Position numbers and translations under genes: made by a program
Source: Bryobacteraceae bacterium
GTDB lineage: Bacteria; Acidobacteriota; Terriglobia; Bryobacterales; Bryobacteraceae
Assembly (NCBI GenBank): GCA_029975915.1
Contig: JARKOC010000133.1
Span: 26,737-90,736 of the forward strand
Direction of reading: 5' to 3'
Length of the DNA stretch: 64,000 nucleotides
The notes under the pieces: generated by a model
Told to the model about the DNA's origin: nothing
Database searches by the model: none
The model's input: only the letters and a program-made list of their open reading frames with translations
Shown here: positions 1 to 7,227 of the stretch, piece after piece
Layout of the letters: the number at the start of each line of letters is the position of its first letter
Position numbering within the stretch: position 1 is the first letter of the stretch

Positions 1-1860
1 AAACGGCGAAGCCTCGACATCCATAAAAAGCAATTTGCCAATGCGTACATGGCCCGACAGGCTGCGGCCGGCCAGCCACTCGGGTACACGCGAGCGGCCG
101 AAAGACAGGGTGCGATCGAGGAGACTTCGGCGCCGGGCAAGCGTTGGAGACAGCAACCGCTCGATTTCAGCGGCATCAGCCTCCGCGATGACGGTCTCGA
201 TCCGGAGCGGGCGGCGCGCTGTCCTTTTCCAGACGAGATCGACCGACCCGGCGATTGAACCGATTCCAGCATCTGGCGACCGGAAAAGCCACCCGTCTTC
301 GCGGAGGACCAATGTGGACTTCGCCGCAAACAATGGATCAGCGAGACCTTGGACTTCACATTCGAGTCCAGCCAAAGTGGCTGATCCCGTCCACGGCGAA
401 TCGGCCGACGAGCGGTAACGGAACGACGCCGTGATTCGTCCTGCCCGGCAAGATTTCAAGAAAGGCAGAGACGCTGTGAACTCCCCGGCGGACCTTTTAA
501 GGCTCTCCAGAGGCGCGTCGGTCAGCTTGAGATCCAATTGCCGCTCGCCGGAAGCCATGTTCCATGCACCAGAAATAGTGGCCTCAACACCGGTGCTCGC
601 CTTCACTTCGGCCGGCGCGAGCCTGATTTCTCCGCCCGATACCGAAACCGCGGCTTCAGGTGATGTAAAACTGGCGTCCTCGGTCAACTTCAGTGCGGCC
701 TGTTTGACCACGATTTGGCCCGAGGCAGGTCCGTTTCTCTCAAACTCCAAAGATCCGTTCACTTCGCCAGCGGCTTCCATGCCTTCCGGAAGTCCCGAAC
801 CAAGACGCCTGGCGAGTTCGGCCACAGTCGCAGCGGGGAAGGACTTGAACAGAAATCCGGCTTTCCACCTTGGATCGAGCAATGTGTCTGACGACGCCAG
901 CCGGATCTCCAATCCTTGTTCGGACGCGGCTGAAGGCTGGGCGGCCATGTGAAGGTCAAACGACTGCCCTGCAAGGTCAATCAAGCCCTCCAGCGGCAAC
1001 TGGAACTGCTTGCCACGAAAACCGAACAGCCCCGCGTGATCCACATCCATGAACTCAGTCTGTCCGGTGACACGGATCTGATTCAGGGGGCCGTTCATGC
1101 GGACACGAGATGAAAGCCTGCCCTGAAGTCCAAGGTCCTGACCGGCGAGCAGCGTGATCACCTCGGACAAAGCACTTGTCCGCAATTCGGTGCTGGCCTC
1201 GAGTGTGCCGTCCGGCCCGGTCGATGGCGACCAGACGCCCTCGCTGGTGAACCTGCCAAATCCTTGCTCGGCGCGATCGGTGCGCGCCGGAGACGCTTCG
1301 AAGCTCCACTCCATGGCACGGCTCGTTTCGGATGGAGGAACAAGGTCGAGATCGACGTTATTGAGGTAGTAGGAGGATTTGACAAGTCCAAAACGGAAGT
1401 TGACGCGGCACGCGCGGAGTTCGAGCGCTGGAGGATTTCCCCTGCGAGCCGCTTCAGCCATGCCTTTCAGTAAACGGCTGACGTTCCACCCCCGGTCCGG
1501 GGTGTGCGAGAGATTGACGCTGGCATCGACTAAACGAACTGACGAGACCTCCAACCGCCCGAGGAATAGCGTCCTGAGACTAATACCCACCTGGAGTTCT
1601 GTCACATAGGCAAACGGCTCAATCCCGTAGGCCGGATCTTCCGGAATGACCAGATCCGACGCCGAAAGCCCGGGAGAAGGATAGATCTGGTAGCGGACAT
1701 TCCGGACTTCGACGCGCCTGCCCAACGCCCGGCTCAGTTCCTGTTCGAGGGACGGGCGCCAGACATCGGCTCGAATCAGCGGCGCCAAGAAAATCGCCGC
1801 CAGTGACAGGAAGGGCAGCAGGATCGCGCCCCATATCAACAGGCGCGTCTTCAGTTTCAT
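1..1860 (-). CDS. AsmA family protein, C-terminus beyond window
   Basis: The minus frame is open from an ATG at 1860 to base 1 without a stop, giving the first 620 residues of a protein that continues off the left edge. It opens with a short cytoplasmic stretch and one membrane segment (about residues 7-28). The typical AsmA N-terminal block follows: WRPSLEQELSRALGRRVEV, then SPGLSASDLVIPEDP and GWNVSRLL. AsmA-family proteins are inner-membrane-anchored periplasmic proteins linked to outer-membrane lipid transport and assembly. The ATG overlaps the stop of the upstream nucleotidyltransferase gene (ATGA), so the two are probably translationally coupled. The family call is firm; the cellular role here is inferred. 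Confidence 0.85.
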   Translation of the reverse strand, partial: MKLKTRLLIWGAILLPFLSLAAIFLAPLIRADVWRPSLEQELSRALGRRVEVRNVRYQIYPSPGLSASDLVIPEDPAYGIEPFAYVTELQVGISLRTLFLGRLEVSSVRLVDASVNLSHTPDRGWNVSRLLKGMAEAARRGNPPALELRACRVNFRFGLVKSSYYLNNVDLDLVPPSETSRAMEWSFEASPARTDRAEQGFGRFTSEGVWSPSTGPDGTLEASTELRTSALSEVITLLAGQDLGLQGRLSSRVRMNGPLNQIRVTGQTEFMDVDHAGLFGFRGKQFQLPLEGLIDLAGQSFDLHMAAQPSAASEQGLEIRLASSDTLLDPRWKAGFLFKSFPAATVAELARRLGSGLPEGMEAAGEVNGSLEFERNGPASGQIVVKQAALKLTEDASFTSPEAAVSVSGGEIRLAPAEVKASTGVEATISGAWNMASGERQLDLKLTDAPLESLKRSAGEFTASLPFLKSCRAGRITASFRYRSSADSPWTGSATLAGLECEVQGLADPLFAAKSTLVLREDGWLFRSPDAGIGSIAGSVDLVWKRTARRPLRIETVIAEADAAEIERLLSPTLARRRSLLDRTLSFGRSRVPEWLAGRSLSGHVRIGKLLFMDVEASPF

Positions 1861-2468
1861 CGTCCCGCTCCAAACACTCTCTCAAACTCTTCCCGGGTGT
1901 CGAAGTCAAGCCTGGCCGCCGGGTCAGCTACCGGGACTTCCAGTACAGACTCAAGCGCACTTTCCAGCAATCCGCGCGCGCTGGCGGCCGGATCAAGCGC
2001 GAGAAACGACGGAATCCATGAGGACCGCATCAGCACTGGGTGGCCCCGCTTACCGTTTAAAGTGGGAACGGCGGCAAGGATTCCGGGTGGGCTTGCTTCG
2101 AGTTCGCCAATCAACAACTGGAGTGTTGCCAGGCCAATTCCAGGCATGTCACACGGGTGAAAGAAGACACTGCGGCAGCAAGGGGGTACGGATCTCAGCC
2201 CAGCTTGAAGCGAGGACAGCATCCCGCTCTCGGGCGATGGGTTGATGGCGATGAGGGCTTCTGAGGCGCGGACCATGCCGGCGCGGATCTCGGCCGAATG
2301 ATGTCCAAGCACCGCGATGACGGGCTCGCAACAAGCGCCGAAGGTCTCGATCAAACGGTCAATGAACGTCTGGCCTGCGATGGTCAGCAACGGCTTCGGG
2401 AAACCCATCCGCGACGAGGCTCCAGCGGCCAGAATGATCGCTGCACAGGGTTGAACGGCAGGCATCAC
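1857..2468 (-). CDS. MobA/MocA-like nucleotidyltransferase
   Basis: 203 residues with a GT-A nucleotidyltransferase fold. The N-terminus has the signature LAAGASSRMGFPKPLL (nucleotide binding), followed by HPCDMPG (metal-binding Asp) and GKRGHPVLM. This matches the MobA/MocA family, which transfers CMP or GMP to molybdopterin. MocA makes the cytosine dinucleotide cofactor used by xanthine-dehydrogenase-type enzymes. The neighbour upstream is an XdhC-like protein, the usual partner for MocA, and the start overlaps its stop by ATGA. A MocA-type role is therefore more likely than MobA, but GMP versus CMP specificity cannot be read from the sequence with certainty. Confidence 0.85.
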   Translation of the reverse strand: MMPAVQPCAAIILAAGASSRMGFPKPLLTIAGQTFIDRLIETFGACCEPVIAVLGHHSAEIRAGMVRASEALIAINPSPESGMLSSLQAGLRSVPPCCRSVFFHPCDMPGIGLATLQLLIGELEASPPGILAAVPTLNGKRGHPVLMRSSWIPSFLALDPAASARGLLESALESVLEVPVADPAARLDFDTREEFERVFGAGR

Positions 2469-3301
2469 TCGGATGAAGCCTTCCCGTCAGCCGAGCCAAA
2501 GATGGACATCGACAAGGCGCGCCAGGCCGATGCCGCGTTCCTGCGCACCGCAATGATCTCGGCGGCGACCGAAACTGCAATCTCCTCCGGGGTGACGGCT
2601 CCGATGTCAAGACCCATCGGCGCATTGATGCGGGCGAAGCTGGCGCGTGGAATGCCTTCGGATTCCAGTTGTTTCACCACTGAGATCACCTTGCGCTTGC
2701 TACCCACCATGGCGATGTAGCGCGCGGGCGTCTGAACTGCCCAGCGGAGAATTCGCATGTCGTCGCGGTGCCCGCGCGTAACGATTACGACATAGGACGA
2801 GCCGTTAATGGCAAGCCGTGGCAGGATCTCTTCATATTCGCCGGCATGGACTTCGGCCGCCGAGGGAAAGCGTTCGCGGCTGGCAAACGACGCGCGGTCG
2901 TCGATCACCTCGACGGCGAAACCGGCCAGCGCAAGCACCGATGAAAGGCCCTTCGAAATGTGGCCCGCACCAAAAATGTAAACCCGAGGCTCCGGTATCA
3001 AAGGTTCGATGAAGACCTCCAACTGCCCGCCACAGATCAATCCACTTTCTGCCGCGGCATCCTGCCCGAGACTGAACTTAAGCCGGCGCGCTTGCCCTGA
3101 GTCAATGACTTCGAGAGCGGCCGCGTGGACGTCGGCTTCGACACAGCCGCCGCCGATGGTGCCGGCCATCGAGCCGTCGTCACGGACGAGGATCCGAGCC
3201 GAAGCATAGCTTGGGATTGAGCCGTTGACGTCAACAATCGTGGCCAGCGCGCACTTGCGGCCTTCCCGGCGCAGACGCACGGCTTCCTCAAGTACATCCA
3301 T
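2465..3301 (-). CDS. XdhC/CoxI family Mo-enzyme maturation factor
   Basis: 278 residues with both XdhC domains. The N-terminal part has the conserved GTIGGGCVEADV motif. The C-terminal part is a Rossmann domain beginning VYIFGAGHISKGL, followed by VIDDR and IAMVGSKRK. XdhC/CoxI proteins bind molybdenum cofactor, help its sulfuration and insert it into xanthine-dehydrogenase-family enzymes. It lies 8 bases after the FG-GAP gene and overlaps the MocA-like gene by ATGA, so these genes are probably cotranscribed. No structural subunit of a Mo-hydroxylase is in this window; its client enzyme must be encoded elsewhere. Confidence 0.9.
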   Translation of the reverse strand: MDVLEEAVRLRREGRKCALATIVDVNGSIPSYASARILVRDDGSMAGTIGGGCVEADVHAAALEVIDSGQARRLKFSLGQDAAAESGLICGGQLEVFIEPLIPEPRVYIFGAGHISKGLSSVLALAGFAVEVIDDRASFASRERFPSAAEVHAGEYEEILPRLAINGSSYVVIVTRGHRDDMRILRWAVQTPARYIAMVGSKRKVISVVKQLESEGIPRASFARINAPMGLDIGAVTPEEIAVSVAAEIIAVRRNAASAWRALSMSIFGSADGKASSE

Positions 3302-3309
3302 CGCCTCGA

Positions 3310-4527
3310 TTATAGCTTTGCCGGCCGCATGCTCCTCGTTTGATTGAGAAGGATGTGAAGTGCCGGTGTCTTGTGGTTGTAAGGTTTAACGATAATGTCG
3401 AGGTCTCCGTCACCGTCGAGATCCGCGACTTTCGATTCGTGATTGTCCAAGCCCGTCGCAATGACAGTCTCGCGGAAGTTGCCCTGGCCGTCTCCGAAGA
3501 AGATCCAGGTTCTCGATGCTGGATTGGCGCCATTCAGCCGCATTTCCGCACAGAAGATATCGAGGTGCCCGTCGCCATCGAAGTCGTGAAGGGAGAGAGA
3601 ATGGGCGTTCTCCACGGCGGCGATCAATCTCGCTACCCATACGCCCTTCACCCACTCGTACCAGTTGAGGGGGCCGGCGCCATCGCCTGCAACGAGAACG
3701 ACTTCCGGCCTCCCTCCTTGTTTGAGTTGTCCGACCGCCGACCGCGAGAAATGATAGGCGCAGTCGATCGGATTGGCGCGGTATCGTCCGTCCGGCAGCC
3801 GTTTGAACCACAAGCCACCGCCGATGACGTCGCCCAGGCCATCGCCGTCAATGTCCGCAAAAGCCAGTCCTTCGTGCTCGTTGGGCCTTTTCCAGGCAGG
3901 CGAAGTTCCGCGCTGTTGCATCTCGCCATCTTCGGAGTATGAGTACAGGGTAATTGTGGGCCATTCCTGCGAATCTCTCGGGTTGGCGGGGATGCGAGCC
4001 GCCAGAAGCGATGCGCCCCCCTGATTCCAGAAGACGAGTTCACTGCGGCCGTCGCCATCTATGTCCGCAGCCATCAGGTCGTGGTGCTTGCGGGCTCCCG
4101 ATTTCTTGATGGTGCGCCGTGTCCAAGGTGAATCCGGGACAAAGTTTGGACATGGATTTTCGTACCACCAGACTTCGTTCGATTTTGACTCTCCGCCGGC
4201 GATGAAATCGAGATCCCCGTCGCCGTCAACATCCATATAGGTCGATCCTGCCTCGATGAATGCGATCTCGGCGTCGACAACGTATCGTGTCCACCCCGAC
4301 ATGGTTCTGCGGTACCAAACGACGCCGGGCGCGGCAGTTCGTTCGGTAACGATGAAGTCGTTTAGCTTGTCGCCGTCGACGTCGAAAACACTCAAGGAAG
4401 TCTGCTGGGTACCAGTGTTCGGAGGCTGAAGTGCGCCGGCATCCGAGGAGGTCAATCTCCAGCCGGGACCAATCATTTGGGCTCGAATCGCCAAGATGAA
4501 TAGAATCATGAAAATAGACGGCCGCAT
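3310..4527 (-). CDS. secreted FG-GAP/VCBS repeat protein
   Basis: 405 residues from the chosen ATG at 4527, which has GGTGGAG just upstream and starts a signal peptide (MRPSIFMILFILAIRAQ). The frame is open further upstream, but that extension lacks a secretion signal. Six calcium-loop motifs of the DxDxDGxxD kind are visible (DVDGDKLND, DVDGDGDLD, DIDGDGRSE, DIDGDGLGD, DFDGDGHLD, DLDGDGDLD), spaced as in integrin-like beta-propellers. Such proteins are exported and bind calcium; ligands are usually unknown. It is divergent from the HAD gene, with only about 30-50 bases between starts. Confidence 0.85.
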   Translation of the reverse strand: MRPSIFMILFILAIRAQMIGPGWRLTSSDAGALQPPNTGTQQTSLSVFDVDGDKLNDFIVTERTAAPGVVWYRRTMSGWTRYVVDAEIAFIEAGSTYMDVDGDGDLDFIAGGESKSNEVWWYENPCPNFVPDSPWTRRTIKKSGARKHHDLMAADIDGDGRSELVFWNQGGASLLAARIPANPRDSQEWPTITLYSYSEDGEMQQRGTSPAWKRPNEHEGLAFADIDGDGLGDVIGGGLWFKRLPDGRYRANPIDCAYHFSRSAVGQLKQGGRPEVVLVAGDGAGPLNWYEWVKGVWVARLIAAVENAHSLSLHDFDGDGHLDIFCAEMRLNGANPASRTWIFFGDGQGNFRETVIATGLDNHESKVADLDGDGDLDIIVKPYNHKTPALHILLNQTRSMRPAKL

Positions 4528-4558
4528 GGCTCCACCGCGGCGGTCTGCCGCGGGCACT

Positions 4559-5257
4559 ATGCTATCATTCCGGCAAGTGGAAAACGGGTCATTCCTGGCG
4601 CCGGGTTTGGCGCTTATCTTCGACATGGATGGCGTGCTGATCGATTCGACAGCCATCCACACCAAAGCCTGGGATCTCTATCTCCAGCAACTGGGGATGA
4701 ACGACAGCGATCTGATGAACCGGATGCTTGGCAAACGCAATGACCAGATCGTAAGGGCCCTGCTGGGCGACCAACTCCCGGAAGAGGAGGTGGCGCGGCA
4801 TGGCGCGGCGAAGGAGCAACTCTACCGGGAATTGATGGATCCCGTCTTTGATGAGCACGTGGTCGCTGGAGTCCGCGAATTTATTGAGCAGGCCTCCCGC
4901 CATGGCATCCCTCTGGGTTTGGCGACTAATGCCGAGCCCGCCAATGTTGAATTCGTCCTGCGCCGGACTGGCCTGAGCGGCAAGTTTGCATCCGTCGTCG
5001 ACGGGCACCAAGTGGACCATCCGAAGCCATCCCCGGATATCTATGTCGAGGCTGGGCGGCGGTTGGGTTTCGCCCCAGCCAACTGCGTCGTGTTTGAGGA
5101 TTCTCCAGGCGGGATGACGGCGGCAATAGCTTCTGGAGCACGTCTGGTTGCCTTACTGACGACGGTGAGCCACGCTCCGCAGGCGGCTCTGGCGATACCC
5201 GATTTCCGCGATGAACGGTTACTGCCATGGCTCAAGTCCCTGACACCTCTTCCCTAG
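4559..5257 (+). CDS. HAD-superfamily hydrolase, beta-phosphoglucomutase-like
   Basis: 232 residues from ATG 4559. Motif I is FDMDGVLIDS (nucleophile Asp22, acid/base Asp24), followed by a helical cap, LATNA (motif II), HPKPSPDIY (motif III Lys) and VVFEDSPGGMTAA (motif IV). This is the layout of subfamily IA phosphatases and beta-phosphoglucomutases. The substrate is not evident. The start is uncertain. There is no Shine-Dalgarno sequence before 4559, and TATGCT/TATCAT -10-like hexamers lie at 4558-4568, so a near-leaderless GTG at 4577 is an alternative that loses only six residues. The 3' end overlaps the next gene by 31 bases. Confidence 0.88.
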   Translation: MLSFRQVENGSFLAPGLALIFDMDGVLIDSTAIHTKAWDLYLQQLGMNDSDLMNRMLGKRNDQIVRALLGDQLPEEEVARHGAAKEQLYRELMDPVFDEHVVAGVREFIEQASRHGIPLGLATNAEPANVEFVLRRTGLSGKFASVVDGHQVDHPKPSPDIYVEAGRRLGFAPANCVVFEDSPGGMTAAIASGARLVALLTTVSHAPQAALAIPDFRDERLLPWLKSLTPLP

Positions 5258-6705
5258 CTGTCGCGGCGCTCTCGGTTGTTGCCGCCTCTCTCGTATGGTG
5301 GTCGCGCGTCAGGCGGCTGACTGCCTTGAGAAACAATGTTGCCAGGATTACGGCGTTGTCGGAGGAGATCCTCTCGGCCAGTTCTGCTGAAGAGGCAGAG
5401 AAAATGGCGGCCGCTGGGATCGATCAGCTTTTTGGCCTGGAGCGGGTAAGAGTGATCCTCCGGGACCAGGTATCCGGCCAGGCGGCTGACGCCATCGCGA
5501 GCGGCGGGCCGGTCGAGCCGGCGGGGGGCAGGGTTCTCTATCTGCCCATGATCTCCGGCGCCAAGCCATCTGGCGTACTGGAACTCGTATGGTCTGGAGA
5601 CAAACGTCCATTCCAGACCGATGAACGCGCCGCCCTGGCCCACCTTGCCAACCAGATCGCGATCGCTCTGGAACTGCACGACCGCCGGTTTCAGCGCGAA
5701 CAAGTACTGCGAGGAGAGAAACTTGGCGCTGCAGGCAGACTTATTACCGCCGTGGCCAAAGAGATGGCCGAACCTCTGACCGCTGCAGCAATCATCGCCG
5801 AATCCCTGCCGGCATCGGCTCAATCGAAGTCTCTGCTTGAGTCTGTGGCTGGAGCGAAGGCGACTCTCGACCGCCTTTTGGCGTTAGGCCAAAGCCAGCA
5901 GGCGGAATTGGGCGTGTTCGATGCCACAAGCGTGGTGGCTGGACTGGTAGAGTTCCGCAGCCGCAACTGGGCGATGCGATCCCTGGCAGTCTCACTTGAC
6001 CTCACATCCCGCAATTGTCCTGTATATGGATTGCGCGGGTCCTTCGAGCATGTTGTGCTGGACATTCTCGTGCACGCCGAGCAGGCTTCCGAGTCGTCTG
6101 GCAAACCGATGTCAATCACCACGAAGTCCAACGATGGCGATGTCTGTGTCGAGATCACTCATCCATCATCCTGCTTAGAGGACATCCCGGCGCTCCTTGA
6201 GCAAGTGAAGACTACAGCAGAGAGCCTGGGGGGACAAGCGAAGATTGATTCCTCCCGTGATGAGGTGAGATGGACCATAACTGCGCCGCTCCGGCCGGCC
6301 ATGGAAAGCGCACCGCCACCCACGCCGGCCTCGTCAGGCGGCCGGTCTCTGACCCTTTTGTTGATCGACCCCGCCCCAGCCAGCCACAGGCCCTTGCTCG
6401 AAAAGCTTGCCAACCGCGGGCATCGGGTGATTCCCGCGGCAGGAGGTGGCGAAGCCATCGAGATGGCCGGCGCAATCCACTGCAATGCGGTGCTGACCAT
6501 CACCGATCTGCCTGACATGACTTGGCCCGAACTGCTCGAAAGAATGGAACAGGCCAGGTGCAGAACCATCCTCCTCTGCGATTCATTGGCTCCGTTAAGC
6601 CACAGTTTGGTCCAGCGTGGGGACGCCCTCGCGCTCAAACGGCCCATTGATGAAGCCGACTTGGACCGGGTACTTCTTTCCGTAACGCCCGCGGAAAGAG
6701 AATGA
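5227..6705 (+). CDS. degenerate GAF-histidine kinase-receiver fusion (likely pseudoenzyme)
   Basis: 492 residues: one N-terminal membrane segment (about 8-27), a GAF-like region (about 40-155), a HisKA-like helix (163-192), a relic ATPase region (about 230-355) and a C-terminal receiver-like domain (about 375-490). The HisKA block reads EKLGAAGRLITAVAKEMAEP, where active kinases have VAHE: the phospho-accepting His is Lys178. The N-box Asn position reads His283 and no glycine-rich G1 box is present. In the receiver, Asp381 and Lys471 are kept but the phospho-accepting Asp aligns with Ile425. It probably works as a non-catalytic scaffold or ligand sensor. It overlaps the HAD gene by 31 bases. 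Confidence 0.75.
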   Translation: MAQVPDTSSLAVAALSVVAASLVWWSRVRRLTALRNNVARITALSEEILSASSAEEAEKMAAAGIDQLFGLERVRVILRDQVSGQAADAIASGGPVEPAGGRVLYLPMISGAKPSGVLELVWSGDKRPFQTDERAALAHLANQIAIALELHDRRFQREQVLRGEKLGAAGRLITAVAKEMAEPLTAAAIIAESLPASAQSKSLLESVAGAKATLDRLLALGQSQQAELGVFDATSVVAGLVEFRSRNWAMRSLAVSLDLTSRNCPVYGLRGSFEHVVLDILVHAEQASESSGKPMSITTKSNDGDVCVEITHPSSCLEDIPALLEQVKTTAESLGGQAKIDSSRDEVRWTITAPLRPAMESAPPPTPASSGGRSLTLLLIDPAPASHRPLLEKLANRGHRVIPAAGGGEAIEMAGAIHCNAVLTITDLPDMTWPELLERMEQARCRTILLCDSLAPLSHSLVQRGDALALKRPIDEADLDRVLLSVTPAERE

Positions 6706-6718
6706 GACAATCGAAGGT

Positions 6719-7213
6719 ATGCAGATGCGGAGCATGAAGTGCGTGGCCGCCGTTGGTCTTGCTTTGCTCTCTGGGCCGGCGCTTTCACAGAGCAAGTATG
6801 CAGGCCCCCGGCCCGAAAAGGCCGACATGGTCTACCTCCAGCATGTGGACAAACTGATTGAGACTGAGACAGGCCAGGCAGTTCAGTCGGAGGAGAAGAA
6901 CAAGACAGTCTACCGCGTTGCAGGTGCGTCAAGCCCGGTACGGACGCCAATGGCCGAGCCAGTCTTCATCTTCAGGTCGGAAAAGATCAATCCGGACAAG
7001 CTCGCCATGTACAAAATGGCGGTTGAAGGCGGACAGCGCGTGCTCACCTTCCCCAGCAAGCCCGGCAAGGACTCGCCCAAACCGATATACATCGTGGTTA
7101 GTACGCTTGATCGCGGGCTGTTCAAGATTGAGGTGAACGAGTTCATCGACGATGGCGAGTACTGCCTGTCGCCGGAAGGATCGAACGCCGTATTCTGTTT
7201 CAGCACATACTGA
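6719..7213 (+). CDS. small secreted protein of unknown function
   Basis: 164 residues with a clear signal peptide (MQMRSMKCVAAVGLALLSGPALSQ) and a soluble remainder without recognised motifs. Two cysteines near the C-terminus (CLSPEGSNAVFC) could form a disulfide in the periplasm. GAAGGT lies just before the ATG. It starts 13 bases after the degenerate sensor gene and ends 14 bases before the glycosyltransferase gene, so it belongs to the same operon. I do not recognise a family and assign no function. A downstream ATG at 6734 would give a slightly shorter signal peptide. Confidence 0.7.
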   Translation: MQMRSMKCVAAVGLALLSGPALSQSKYAGPRPEKADMVYLQHVDKLIETETGQAVQSEEKNKTVYRVAGASSPVRTPMAEPVFIFRSEKINPDKLAMYKMAVEGGQRVLTFPSKPGKDSPKPIYIVVSTLDRGLFKIEVNEFIDDGEYCLSPEGSNAVFCFSTY

Positions 7214-7227
7214 CGCGGTGAAATGCC

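Noticed and set aside
431..952. 173-codon open frame on the plus strand near the left edge
   Set aside because: It is the shadow of the AsmA-family reading frame, which is continuous from 1860 to base 1 and shows family motifs.
3340..3942. 200-codon open frame on the plus strand
   Set aside because: Antisense to the FG-GAP protein; the repeated calcium-loop codons create long open antisense frames.
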